Assembly: GCA_951802425.1 (NCBI GenBank)
Contig: OX637799.1
Coordinates: forward strand, 682,001-746,000
Length of the DNA: 64,000 nucleotides
Reading direction: 5' to 3'
Source: Clavaria fumosa
Taxonomy: Eukaryota; Basidiomycota; Agaricomycetes; Agaricales; Clavariaceae
The number at the start of each line of letters is the position of its first letter. Within the stretch, counting starts at the first letter, position 1. Made by a program: the position numbers and the translations under genes. Under the pieces are notes generated by a model. The model had not been told where the DNA came from and searched no databases. It worked only from the letters and a program-made list of their open reading frames with translations. This document shows positions 10,530 to 22,036 of the stretch, piece by piece.

Positions 10530-13130
10530 CATTAATCTATGGTAATTACAGTAAGTGTGTGATGCATAGATGACGGTAAGTTTGCGAATGGTGAGGATGC
10601 ATCATCACCCAGAGGGAGATGATGCATGATGCCACCACACATCATGCATCACTCTTGCCGTCATGCATCCCACTCGCTGATGCCTGCCGCCCGCCCTGCT
10701 GCCGCCACCCGCCGCCCGCCCTTCTGCTGCTACGTGCCGCCTGCCCTGCTGCCGCCACGGTGACCCGCCGCCCGCCCTTCTGCTGCCACCCGCTGCCCGT
10801 CCTTCTGCTGCTACGTCACCTACGTGCTGCCTGCCCTGCTGCCGCTACCCGCCGCCCGCCCTGCTGCTGCCACCCGCTGCCCGCCCTTCTGCTGCTACGT
10901 CACCTACGTGCTGCCTGCCCTGCTGCCGCTACCCGCCGCCCGCCCTGCTGCTGCCACCCGCCTCTGCCCTTCTGCTGCCACCTGCCGCCCGCCCTTCTGC
11001 TGCCACCCGCCACCCGCCACCCGCCACCCGCTCCCCACCCCGCTGCTCCTGCCCTGCCGTTGCTGCCACCTCTGCCCAGCTGCTACCAATGGCCCCAGTC
11101 CCCACCATTGGTCTGTGACCACGGTTGGGGGCTTGGGCCATTGCTACAGGGAGGGAGGGCGCACCTGGCAGGCAGCCTATTGTGGCCACTACGCTGCGCT
11201 GAAGGAGATGATTGAGGCGCAGTCGACCGTGTACTACTCGACGGCGCATCTGTGGGACGACGGGGTGATCAGGCCAACGGACATGCAGGATGTAGTGGGT
11301 CTGGCGCTCGTGCTGGCTGCTTCGCGTACAGGCGGCGGCACTGCGGCTGGGGCTGGGGCTGCCCCCGTCGCCCCGTCAGCCACGTCACACCCATTGCCCC
11401 TGTCGCCCCCGTTGCTGTCGTCGTCATTGTTGCCCCTCCCGCCACCATTGTCATTGGGCCACTGCTGAAGAGAGGGAGAGAGGGAGGTGAAAGAGAGAGG
11501 GGGGAGGGTGAAAGAAAGAGAAAAAAGAAAGAAGGAGGAACACGCACCAGCAGTTGTCGTCATTGCCGTCGTCACCTGCACCTCATTGAGACCCATAAGT
11601 CACAGCCACAGTATCTGTCCTACTGAGAGGAAAACTGTCCCTGCATCTTAGTCTGAATATAATAAATTCTGAAAATAATTGGGAAGGATTGAGTCCACAT
11701 GCTCAACAATCCTATGTTAAATTTACAGGGTAGAATGCTGTCTAAAAAGTGTGATGATGATTGAATCAGTTTCTCACTTTACAGTTACATCTGTGACTAG
11801 GTGACTGCCTTGACCTGCCACACCATGCTCGTGCCAGCAACGGTGTGTCATTATCCCCATCCCCCTTCTCCCCTCACTGATCCACCATTTAGCAGCTGAC
11901 AACGACATCGACAACACCTGCGGCAGACAACGATGGCAATAATGGCCACAGCAGACAGCGATGGCGACTACGACAGCAGTAGACGACAACAACAGCGGCG
12001 GCTCTTCCCCCTGGCGACAACAACCGCTGGTGCGTGTTCCTCCCTCTTTCTTTTTTCTCTTTCTTTTACCCTCCCCCCTCTCTTTCTCCCCTCCCTCTCT
12101 CCCTCTCTTCAGCAGTGGCGCCGGCACGACGATGATGGCAGCGGGAGGGGCAACAACGACGACAACGGCGACAGGGCTGACAGGGGCGATGGCGACGGGG
12201 GTGACGGGGGTGACGGGGGCGACAGGGGTAACAGGTGCGATGGGGCTGACGGGGGCGATGGGGGTGACGGGTGTGACGAGGGCAGTGATCACGATAGGCT
12301 GCCTGCCAGGTGCGCCCTCCTCCCTGTAGCAATGGCCCAAGCCCTCAACTGTGGTCACAGACCAATGTGGGGGCTGGGGCCATTGGTAGCAGCTGGGCAG
12401 GGAGTGGCAGCAAGGAGCAGCGGGGTGGGGAGCGGGAGGCGGGTGGCGGCAGCAGGGCGGGTGGCGGGTGGCGGCAGAAGGGCGGGCGGAAGGTGGCAGC
12501 AGAAGGGCAGAGGCAGGTGGCGGCAGCAGGGCAGAGGCAGGTGGCGGCAGCAGGGCAGAGGCAGGTGGCAGCAGCAGGGCAGGCGGCATGTAGCAGCAGA
12601 AGGGTGGGCGGCAGGTGGCGGCAGCAGGGCAGAGGCAGGTGGCGGCAGCAGGGCAGGCGGCACGTAGCAGCAGAAGGGTGGGCAGCGGGTGGCGGCAGCA
12701 GGGCAGAGGCAGGTGGCGGCAGCAGGGCAGGCGGCACGTAGCAGCAGAAGGGCGGGCGGCGGGTGGCGGCAGAAGGGCGGGGGGCGGGTGGCGGGTGGCG
12801 GCAGAAGGGCAGGGGGCGGGTGGCGGCAGAAGGGCGGGCAGCAGGTGGCAGCAGAAGGGCAGAGGCAGGTGGCGACAGCAGGGCAGGCGGCGGGTGGCGG
12901 CAGCAGGGCAGGCAGCATGTAGCAGCAGAAGGGCAGGCGGCGGGTGGCGGGTGGCAGCAGCAGGGCAGGCGGCAGCTGGGAGGCAGGGATGATGCAACAT
13001 GACAGGAGCTGGGGAGGCGGTGATGCAATGCGACAGGAGCTGGGGAGGCGAGGGTGATGCAATGCAGTGGCACGGCAACTTACCATCTTTCATGCATAAC
13101 CAACTAATGGTAATTAGCCTAAATAATGCA
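10530..13130. repeat. Large imperfect inverted repeat (about 1-kb arms) with GC-rich minisatellite
   Basis: The left arm (about 10600-11570) is the reverse complement of the right arm (about 12000-13100), with a spacer of about 0.4 kb. Outer parts are degenerate tandem repeats (gtggcggcagcagggcag on the right, its complement on the left). Inner parts pair a unique block (gcgcacctggcaggcagcc at 11160 with its complement at 12300) and a purine-rich block near 11480-11540. Ends carry atgcat and ggtaattac motifs at both sides. Long ORFs here are low-complexity artefacts. It is probably a non-autonomous foldback element. I found no clear target duplication. Confidence 0.7.
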
Positions 13131-13671
13131 TCAGATTGCTCACCTCATGTGTAGTGGGAGGGGTTGGCAGCATGTTCAAACCCTTTGCGAATGCAGTCTA
13201 ATCCAATGTAGAAAAGGTACGACTGACTCACCGTATTTGTAACAGACTCAGGGTATATTTGAAGTTCAACATTGTCACTCGCTGGCAAATGATGACGGGG
13301 ACTATGCTCGCCAGCTCGCCCGGTATGGTGAGACTGCTGGACATGTCCTTGATAAGACCTAAATGAACTACATGTTTCCAAATCCCTATATGCACAGCAC
13401 AAATGTTAGAATGAACACAGACTGAGACGTAAACGTAAACACACATAATCGAAAGACGAAGGTAAACAGAGCAAATGATTTAAAGCAAGCAGAAAAAGCA
13501 ATAGAAGAGCCTGGAATTCAAGAAAAGCAGAAGGAAAAGCTGCCCCAGATTAAATTTATCAGTAGCAAGCACGGCAGCTACAGCACAGCCAAAAGCAATG
13601 TCGCCTGAGATAAATTAGCATAAGCAAACTGATAGACAGCAGAGCATCAAGAAAAGCAAAGACGTAAAGAG
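13131..13671. other. Unassigned, no supportable gene
   Basis: There are short overlapping ORFs only (up to 85 codons) with no recognisable motif. This is flanking sequence between the inverted repeat and the second hAT MITE. Confidence 0.3.
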
Positions 13672-13988
13672 TAGTGAACTGCACGGGTAACCCGCGGGTA
13701 TTTTTCGCTGTACCCGTACCCGTACCCAGGGCGGGTAAAACCCGTAACCCGCGGGTTTTACCCGTCAAAATAAGCCCTAGATCATCCAAATCGGTCAAGT
13801 ATTGAGTGAGTTATGATTAAAACAATCTAGTTGACCATAATATTCATAACTCACTCAATTCTTATCCGTTTTGGATGATCTAGGGACCGTGTAAAAGCTC
13901 ACGGGTACGAGAATCCGTACCCGTACCCAACCCGCATGCGAAACCCGTCCAAAACCCGTGGGTATACCTGTACCCTTGCATTTCACTA
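13672..13988. mobile_element. hAT-type MITE, copy A2
   Basis: This 317-bp element has inverted ends TAGTGAACTGCACGGGTA and, reverse-complemented from the right, TAGTGAAATGCAAGGGTA. A perfect 8-bp TSD, GTAAAGAG, occupies 13664-13671 and 13989-13996. The interior repeats tacccgtaccc, and the centre is a long palindrome around ccctagatcatccaa and its complement. It shares architecture with copy A1 at 2190-2481. Confidence 0.88.
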
Positions 13989-14296
13989 GTAAAGAGTGAC
14001 AACGAAATGTGAAGAGACCAAGCAGAAAGAAAAAGCAGCAAGCAATGAGACCGAAGCAGACAAACAATCCGTGGATCAGACATGGGCCATCTCGAAAGAG
14101 ACAGACACCAATGCATACCCTCTCACATGACCGAAACATGTGATTTTGATGTTTGTCTCTGATGTTTGTCTACTCATGTGACAACAACCTTCAATTGTAT
14201 TATAGATTTCATTACTGTAAGTACAGAATAAGGGTTAAAGTCAAAGTCCATTCTACAATGTATGGCAAGGCACATTAAGTTAATATAAGTCCAACT

Positions 14297-15136
14297 AGGG
14301 ATGCCACAGTCCAGTTCGGTCCAGTCTTTTCAAGAATTTTCTGAACCTGGAAACTGGACCTTAAAAAATATGAACCACAAATGGGACCACTTAGGGACTG
14401 AACCTCAGGTCCAGTCCAGTTCTGAGCAGGTTCAGGACTTGAACCACATCATTGGCAGTAGACACATAGTTACAAGTACACAGACACTCAAGCAACAGTG
14501 ATCAAGAAGCAGGGGCAGCCAAACTCACAGTGCCATTTTGGTATGCACTCTTCAGCAGTTGGAGGACCTCAAAGAGGCAGACATTCAAGCAGTTGTGCAG
14601 GGCTGTCCCTGTCAACCCACCACTTGAGAATGCATGCTCCAATGCTGTTGCAGATCCCTGGATAGGTATGTAATCTCATGCCATCCTGGATAGTGTTGGA
14701 TACTGCATGGCATGACACTGGATGCCTTGTGAGTTTGGAATGTGTGTGCAGCATGCACTAGGATACAATACACAGCACTGAGACAACATTCCTGTTGGGG
14801 TCAAAGGGGTCAGCATGCTCACTCACCATCATCATGCAGTTGTAACATGTTTCCTGCCCTGAAACACAATGCTCCTGTTGGGGTTGAAGGAGTCTGTGTG
14901 GCACTGAGACACAATATGCTGATACACAGCTGATACATGTATGGTGTACTGTACAAATTGGGAAAATACTTGGCTGGTTCTGGTTCTGAACTAGTTCAAA
15001 GCAGTTCAGGGAAATGGGGAATAGTGTGAACCCTGAACTGGACCATGGGTCCAGTTCAGCCAAATGCATGAACCTTGGACTGAACCATTGGTTCAGTCCC
15101 TCAGGTCTGGTTCTGAACTGGACCACAGCATCCCTA
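14297..15136. mobile_element. Non-autonomous hAT element, family B (840 bp)
   Basis: The ends are TAGGGATGCCACAGTCCAG and the reverse complement of CTGGACCACAGCATCCCTA. An exact 8-bp TSD, AGTCCAAC, sits at 14289-14296 and 15137-15144. The outer 100 bp at each side is rich in ctgaactggacc / ggttcagtcc inverted motifs that form extended stems. The interior (about 14460-14940) is unique and has no credible ORF. It is larger than usual for a MITE. Confidence 0.88.
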
Positions 15137-15787
15137 AGTCCAACTGAAGGAAACAAAGATGAAAGGTGGAAATAATAATAAATTGCCCCCCCCTCCCATT
15201 GCTCTGCTGCCATCGCCACTGTTCCTACTTTGCTGCCACTGCCACTGTCAGTTGCTGCTACTGCCGCTGCCTTTTGTGATTGCCGCTACTGCTGCTGGTC
15301 ACTGCTTCCTTGTGTGGTTGCCGCACCGCTACTGGTTGCAATTAGTGATTCGAAAGCCCGGCCCGGCCTGAAAGCCCCAGCTCGGGCTCGGGCTCGGGCT
15401 CGGCCTGAGGGGGCCCAGGCTTATGAAAAACTCAGGCCGGGCTTTCCATGACGGCTCAGGCTCGGCCCAGACTCGGCTCGGCTTAAGCCCCGGCCTGTGT
15501 AGAGAAATTATCATAACGCAGTACTAGAGTATAATTAGCTGTCTATTCAGTGTCATTTCCCTCACCCAAATCAACAAGCTCACACCAAGGGTGGGGGCAG
15601 CGTGTGGGCAGCGGTACGAGCAACGACAGCAGCACGGTCGAGGGGCACAACGTAGGGGCAATGCGCGCGATGCTCCTTAAGCACGTCAAATGGCCTTTGT
15701 GCCCGTGGTGCAAGTGTCTGACTAGCAATTGTGGTCTGCATCGCCATAGACAAAGACGTAGTCAACTCGCTAGACAGCACTGTCGAT

Positions 15788-16095
15788 TGCTGGATTTCTA
15801 TTCTATTACTTAGTTTCCTTACCTATCTTCGTCATTTTGGCTCATAGTATGCAGTGTAGATCATCTGACATACTTTACATGTTTGGTTGCAGTGCAACCA
15901 AAGGTCTCTGACTGTATCTATGTATCAGTAGTGTAGGAGATCTGGTTGTAGAGCAACTAGACCCTTCTTGATTCGCTTTTGTTACACCATAGGCACTGCT
16001 AGTAGTTACATGACTGTACTTAACCCATGGGGCAAAATCTGGGTGCAGCATCAGTTCTAGTGCTCACTCATTGCCCCAAGTTATCATAATCATCA
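15788..16095 (+). repeat. 5' LTR of copia element
   Basis: The LTR is 308 bp, TGCTGG...ATCATCA (canonical TG start, changed from TGTTGG in its partner). It is preceded by target duplication TCGAT. A short palindrome, ttggttgcagtgcaaccaa, lies at about 15880-15900. Confidence 0.93.
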
Positions 16096-16097
16096 GA

Positions 16098-16108
16098 TTA
16101 TGAGACCC
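16098..16108 (+). other. Copia primer-binding site resembling the initiator tRNA-Met anticodon arm
   Basis: Immediately after the LTR is ttatgagaccc. Ty5 and Drosophila copia prime from the anticodon arm of initiator tRNA-Met (site of the form ttatgagccc), and this differs by one inserted A. The assignment rests on that similarity and position. Confidence 0.5.
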
Positions 16109-16163
16109 GGACCTAGGGACTTATAAACACATCAATTGACTATCCAACTTCGCTTTTCTTGCA

Positions 16164-19100
16164 ATGACAAAACCAACTGATGATTTCTTGAAGGTTCCAA
16201 AGCTATCTGCTGATGGGAGCAACTGGGTTACCTATAGGGACCGATTACGATGGGCATTGGATGCTAGAGGCATCCTGAATCACCTAGAAGGAACCCCTGC
16301 TCAGCCAGCACAGCCAGACGAACCAAGTGACCCACAGACCTTGGAAGCTTATGAAGGACGATTGGAGAAATGGAGAATGGCCCAGGCCACTGTTAAACAG
16401 TGCATTGCGAGCACTGTACCTGATTCCATCTTCAATTGTATAAAGGGAAAGACGCAGGCAAAGGATATCTGGGAAGGTATTACTGCGATATTCCAGACCA
16501 GATCTCGAATGGTTGCTGTGGATCTTCGAAGGAAACTTCAGGACGAACGATGTGGGGAGTCTGGTGATGTCTGAGCCCATTTTGACAAACTTTCTGACAT
16601 GTTTGAGCGACTATCATCGATGGGAATGACTCTCACAGATGATGAATATGCGACGATCCTCCTTGGCTCACTTCCTGGCTCATATGACCCGATTATCACC
16701 TCCATGACGACCACAATGGCCCTGGAGAAGAGAGAGATATCCCCCGAGATGATTATGCACATTGCTATTGATGAATACAACCGCCATTTGGTCAAGAATC
16801 GATCCAAACCCAAGAAGGATGATTGAGATGTCGCATTTACAACCAGTTTCTCAAAGGGAGGCAGAACTGGACAGTCTGAGCGCAGATGCTTCAATTGCAA
16901 TATGAAGGGTCACATTAAACGATTCTGCTATGCGAAGGGTGGTGGAAGGGAAGGTCAAGGACCTACTAGGAGGCCAGGGAAGGACCAGGCGAATGTGGCG
17001 AGCACAGAGGTACCCTATGACGATGATGAAGGAGTTTGGATTGCTGTGGAAAAAGATATGGTCAACAGCAATATGGGACGAATAGCCCAGGACTACCTTG
17101 ACAAAGACGACCTCTGGTTCATGCACACTGACTTCGATGATGTGTCTCCTAGCCTTGGCAACACTTCCTTCCTTTCTGGGAATGATCTACAGGTAGCCCA
17201 AACTGAGGAACCTGTTTTGGACGATGCTATGGCTGCAGGAATTGGGTCAGAGGGAGGAATGGATGTTGAACTGTATGACTCTGGTGCCTCTCGCCATATG
17301 ACACCCTTCAGACCATGTCTAACCAATTATTCATCAATTGAGACTCGCCCTATCACAGCAGCAGATAAACGAACCTTCCAGGCTGTAGGAAAGGGAGATA
17401 TGGAGGTTACTGTCCCAAATGGCAAATCCTCGACCACTTTCCTGCTGAAGGATGTCCTCTATGCTCCTGATATGGGTGTCACCATCATCTCCATCAGTAA
17501 ACTCACCGCTTCTGGCTATGGAATTTGGTTCCATGGCAATTCCTGCAGGATCTTTGACCAGAACCAAAGGCGTTTGGGAGAAATCTTCGTCAGTTCGAAT
17601 GGCCTATATCGTGTTGACCATGGGGAAGTAGCTGCAAAGGTGGAATTGACCTCATTAGCAGATCTTCATCGAAAATTGGCTCACATCGCACCTGAGACAA
17701 TCAAGAAGATGGTGAAGGAAGGGATGGTGACAGGGATAGAATTGGACGATTCTGGAGAGCTGACATCTTGTGCATCATGTGAGTATGCAAAGATGACGAG
17801 GAAGCCTATCCAGAAAGTGCGGTACGACCCTCAGGCGAAGAGATTTGGAGAAGAGATCCATTCTGACCTTTGGGGCCCCTCACCAGTCCAAACCTTGAAT
17901 GGACGATCCTACTACTGCTCCTTCATCGATGATTGCACCCGATGGCTTCACCTGAAGCTCCAGCGAACCAAGGACGAGACTTTTGTGTCCTACAAGGAGT
18001 TTGAAGCATGGGCAAAGACTCAGCATGGTGTGGGGATAAAGAGGCTGCGATCTGACCGAGGTGGAGAGTATTTGAGTATAGAATTTTCCAATCACTTGAA
18101 AATTCATGGTACTGAGCGAAGGCTTACCACTCATGACACCCCAGAACACAATGGAATTGCTGAACACGTTAACCGTCAGCTTCTTGAGAAAGGATGAGCC
18201 CTTCTTCACCAGAGCCAGCTGCCAAAATACCTGTGGGGAGAAGCCATTACACATGCAGTATGGTTGAAGAATTGCTCCTACACTCGAGTTCTTGGCAGAA
18301 CACCATTTGAAGCCCTCTATGGGAAGAAACCCGACCTTGGGAACCTTCCAGAGTGGGGATGTCAAGTCTGGGTTCATGATAGAGATGGAACGAAGCTAGA
18401 GGGCAGGGCAAACCTTGGGAATTGGGTTGGTTTTGATGCAGAGAGTACTCATGCTCACAGAATCTATTGGCCAGGACAGCGAAAAGTGTCTGTGGAACAA
18501 GATGTCAAATTTGGTGCTATTGAAATCACTATTCCAGGCCCACTGATCGAGGGGGAGAGACAGGACAATACTACAGTCATCGATCAGCCAGCCAGCACCC
18601 CTATCGACACTCCAATCCATATCCCCACTGAACCAAGGCCCAAACGAACGATTAAACCATCTGAATATGTCCAACAACTCCAGTCTGGTGAAGGAACCAC
18701 CAAGGGACACTATAGGAGTGGAAAGCAGGTTGGCACATCAATTCCACATGGAGTACAGACTCCAGAAATGATGGGGGCTTTTGGAGAATGTGTGCAGACT
18801 GTGGAAATGGAAGGAACAGATTTTGCGATGATTTCAGGTGTTATTGAAGGACCTGACCCACTCACCTTACACCAGGCCAAGCGACGAGATGACTGGCCAA
18901 GGTGGGAGGAGGCTATCCTGAAGGAGTTGAAGGCATTGGAGGCTGCGAAGACTTGGACCCTTGTCAAACGACCACCTGACAAGAATATTATCAGCAGCAA
19001 GTGGGTCTTTGTCATTAAATATGGTCCTACAGGCGAGGTTATCAACTATAAAGCTCGACTCGTCGCCAGAGGCTTCACCCAGATCCATGGAGTCGATTAT

Positions 19101-20411
19101 ACTGAGACATTTGCTCCAGTTGCCAAGCTTTCGAGTTTCCGCATGCTCCTAGCCATGGCAGCACGAAGGGATTGGCCTATCGATGTTTTTGACTTCAACA
19201 GTGCATTTTTGAATGGGAGACTGGAGGAGGGTGATGAATTGTACATGGACCAGCCTCCAGGGTATGAGAAGGGCAAAGGAATGGTTGCCAAGCTTCACAG
19301 GACCATCTATGGGCTGAAACAAGCTGGTTGGAAGTGGTATGAAACATTGGTTGCCACATTAGTTGGTTTGGGGTTTCAACGCACTGAGTCTGACTTTGGA
19401 GTCTTCTACATTCACCATGCTCATCACTCAGTTGTTCTGGCGATCCATGTTGATGACTGCACCATTACTGGCACGTCTGCCATGATCTTGGATGACTACA
19501 AGCAGCGCATTGGTGAACAGTTTGGAATCACTGACCTAGGGCCCATACACTGGTTACTAGGGATCCAGGTCACCAGAAATCGATTGGAACACACCATTTC
19601 CCTTTCCCAGCGAAAGTATATCGACTCTATACTCTCCTGTTTCAATCTTGCCGAGGCCCAACCGCTATTTCTTCCGTTTGACCCCCATGTTTCATTGTCA
19701 AGGTCTCACTGTCCCACAACCCCTGATGACATTTCTTACATGAAGAAAGTGCCATATCGCGAGGCCATTGGTTCCCTCATGTATCTGGCAGTTGGGACTC
19801 GACCTGACATTGCTTTTGCTGTGTCTACACTCTCCCAATACTTGGAGAACCCTGGCAAACCTCACTGGGAAGCAGCTAAACGTGTCTTTCGCTACCTTCT
19901 GGGCACAAGAGACCTATCTCTGGTGTATGGGGGAGTTGAGAAAGAGATGGAAGGTTTTACCGATGCTGATGGTGCCTCTCAGGAGCATAGGCATGCGATT
20001 TCTGGGTATGCATTCATCATGGATGGAGGAGCAATTTCTTGGAGTTCTCGCAAGCAAGAGCTTGTTACCCAGTCCACAGCTGAAGCAGAGTATGTGGCAG
20101 CGACCCATGCGGCGAAGGAGGCGATCTGGTTGAAGAGATTCATTAGTGAGGTCTTCCTACCCCTTCCCAAACCGATGATTCTCCACTGTGACAACCAGGC
20201 AGCTATCTCACTTGCTGCCAATGCCAACTACCATGCCAGGACAAAGCACATCAACATTTGCTACCATTTCATTCGTTCCATGCTCGAAAATGGTTCCATC
20301 CACCTTGTCTATTGTCCTTCTAATGATATGACTGCCGATATCCTCACCAAGGCTTTACCCATTGCAAAGATCAAGTGCCATGTATCTTTGCTTGGACTGC
20401 ATGCCACTTGA
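16164..20411 (+). pseudogene. Copia Gag-Pol polyprotein with three TGA stops
   Basis: One frame from the ATG at 16164 encodes in order: gag with zinc knuckle CFNCNMKGHIKRFC (about 16880); protease (LYDSGASRHMT, about 17270); integrase with HHCC region (HRKLAH...CASCEYAK) and DDE blocks (HSDLWGP, RSDRGGEYL, EHNGIAEHVN); RT (AFLNG, YGLKQAGWKWY, IHVDDCTITG near 19450); and RNase H (TDADGA, STAEAEY, LHCDNQAA). Interrupting stops are at 16572-16574, 16824-16826 and 18195-18197. All are TGA, where the family pattern suggests arginine (CGA). Otherwise there is no frameshift, so the frame is intact in length. Confidence 0.93.
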
Positions 20412-20418
20412 GGGGGAG
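20409..20418 (+). other. Polypurine tract of copia element
   Basis: The run tgagggggag directly before the 3' LTR overlaps the stop codon of the polyprotein, as is common in copia elements. Confidence 0.75.
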
Positions 20419-20779
20419 TGTTGGATTTCTATTCTATTACTTAGTTTCCTTACCTATCTTCGTCGTTTTGGCTCATAGTATGCAGTGTAGATCATCTGAC
20501 ATACTTTACATGTTTGGTTGCAGTGCAACCAAAGGTCTCTGACTGTATCTATGTATCAGTAGTGTAGGAGATCTGGTTGTAGAGCAACTAGACCCTTCTT
20601 GATTCGCTTTTGTTACACCATAGGCACTGCTAGTAGTTACATGACTGTACTTAACCCATGGGGCAAAATCTGGGTGCAGCATCGGTTCTAGTGCTCACTC
20701 ATTGCCCCAAGGTACTTACCTATCACCTATAGCATCAGTTCTAGTGCTCACTCATTGCCCCAAGTTATCATAATCATCA
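20419..20779 (+). repeat. 3' LTR of copia element with 53-bp internal expansion
   Basis: The LTR is 361 bp, TGTTGG...ATCATCA. Near its 3' end the block gcatcagttctagtgctcac...ccccaa is present twice, separated by aggtacttacctatcacc. The 5' LTR has it once. The target duplication TCGAT follows. Confidence 0.92.
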
Positions 20780-20784
20780 TCGAT

Positions 20785-21100
20785 GGCATGTTGAACTAAG
20801 CAAGTGCCCACAGCACAGCAGTGGCACCCCTGCCTTGCGAGTGCGCTCAGCAGAACGGCTCACACCCTCAGGTGGAGGCGGCGAAAAGTCGGCATGCGCA
20901 GCGCACGCGTGACGGTGGCGGGAAAGACCGACGGAGATGGAGTCGTCGTCCTTGTCGGCACCGTCGTAGTGGTCATGCTGCGTCGTGCGCATTGGATGCA
21001 GCGGACGTCATCCTGGAGATGGAGAGGCTGATCCGCTGACGGACATTAAGGTGCGGCGGCTGGGGTGATTGACCAGCCGAAAAGGTACACGAGGATGACT
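20785..21100. other. Interior of MITE C, no gene recognised
   Basis: This is GC-rich sequence between the copia element and the right subterminal repeats of the host MITE. Short ORFs (up to 75 codons) have no recognisable motif. Confidence 0.35.
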
Positions 21101-21370
21101 AATTCTGATCTGTTGGAGGCCCCGGCCTGAGCCAAGGGCCCAGGGCTTGTTACCTTCTCAGGCCGGGCCTTGGGCCCTCAGAAGCCCCCTGCAAAGCCCG
21201 GCTCGGCCCGGCCTAATTAGGGCTCGGCTCGGCCGGCCTAGGGCTTCGAGCCGGGCTTGCCCCATCACTAGTCGCAATCACCGCCGCCACATGCTGCTGG
21301 TCACTGCCGCCACAGGCCGCCACTCAACGTTGGGTGCCACAGCCACCTTCAAGCGGTTCCTCAGGTTTAG

Positions 21371-22036
21371 TGGGGAGCAAGCACAACCAAACGCACGGCT
21401 TTCGTCCTACTGACCTTCAGAACTGCGAAACAGGCCAACAAGGCACTTAAAGAGGGCCTCATCATCGAAGGCAAGAAAATATTCAGCTGCAAGGACATCC
21501 AGGAGGCAAGACGATGCCTCAAATGTCAAGGCTATGCACACAGACACATGGTGGCAAACTGCCCACAGATCCATGATATGTGTGCCATCTGCGGCTGCAT
21601 CCACCGCACCGCAGAATGCCCCATAGACGATGGAACACGGTTCTGCGCCAACTGCAAGACTGGCAGGCACACGGTGAGCGATAGGAAATGTCCCATATTC
21701 AAAGCTGAGTGTGATAAGATAAATCACCATTTCCCAGAGAACAAGTACAGGTACTACCCCACCATTGATGACCCCACAACCTGGGAATTAGCCCAACCAA
21801 GTGATGATCAGACACCCACGCCCACGCCCACCCCTGCCCCCACAGCAACGAACAGGAGCAAGACCCTCCCGCAGTCGCAGCCACACGGCTCACACCGAGA
21901 TACGCCAACCGACAGACGCCCCCCCCACCTCGAGCAACCGGGGCGGCCTTCCAACCCCCCCAGAGAGACGGCGGGTGGCCTAACAGAGACAAGGGCAAGG
22001 GCAAGGCAACTGAAAATCAGCCCAACGGAGCCATGA
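21371..22036 (+). CDS. LINE ORF1 (Gag-like, tandem CCHC knuckles), 5'-truncated
   Basis: The frame is open from 21371. It has an RRM-like or linker part (AFVLLTFRTAKQANKALKEG) and then three Cys/His knuckles: CLKCQGYAHRHMVANC, CAICGCIHRTAEC and CANCKTGRHTVSDRKC. This is the nucleic-acid-binding arrangement of fungal LINE ORF1 proteins that coat element RNA. The tail is Pro/Thr-rich. The stop at 22034-22036 overlaps the ATG of the next ORF (ATGA). No ATG is available at the expected N-terminus, so the front is missing. Confidence 0.82.
   Translation, partial: WGASTTKRTAFVLLTFRTAKQANKALKEGLIIEGKKIFSCKDIQEARRCLKCQGYAHRHMVANCPQIHDMCAICGCIHRTAECPIDDGTRFCANCKTGRHTVSDRKCPIFKAECDKINHHFPENKYRYYPTIDDPTTWELAQPSDDQTPTPTPTPAPTATNRSKTLPQSQPHGSHRDTPTDRRPPHLEQPGRPSNPPRETAGGLTETRARARQLKISPTEP

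Larger units (their letters stand above)
15788..20779 (+). mobile_element. Ty1/copia retrotransposon
   Basis: This 4992-bp element has LTRs of 308 bp (15788-16095) and 361 bp (20419-20779) and target duplication TCGAT (15783-15787 and 20780-20784). The single gag-pol frame, 16164-20411, has protease, integrase, RT and RNase H in copia order. Apart from a 53-bp expansion in the right LTR, the LTRs differ at only 3 positions, all transitions. It therefore appears younger than the two gypsy copies. Three TGA stops disable the ORF. Confidence 0.95.
15343..21270. mobile_element. hAT-type MITE, family C, split by a copia element
   Basis: The left end TAGTGATTCGAAAGCCCGG (15343) and the reverse complement of the right end, TAGTGATGGGGCAAGCCCGG (21270), form inverted termini. 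They are flanked by near-perfect 8-bp duplications GTTGCAAT (15335-15342) and GTCGCAAT (21271-21278). Both ends have subterminal ggctcggcccgg arrays. The copia element occupies 15788-20779 inside it, leaving roughly 0.9 kb of host element with no ORF that I recognise. Confidence 0.72.

Noticed and set aside
10619..11626. ORFs of up to 214 codons rich in Pro/Ala/Cys
   Set aside because: They are translations of a GC-rich minisatellite, open in several frames on both strands.
11774..13093. 439-codon minus-strand ORF
   Set aside because: It is the mirror of the same minisatellite inside the inverted repeat, low complexity with no domain.
16572..16826. Programmed TGA readthrough in the copia gag
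   Set aside because: The same TGA-for-arginine pattern occurs in unrelated elements and genes here, so mutational decay explains it better.
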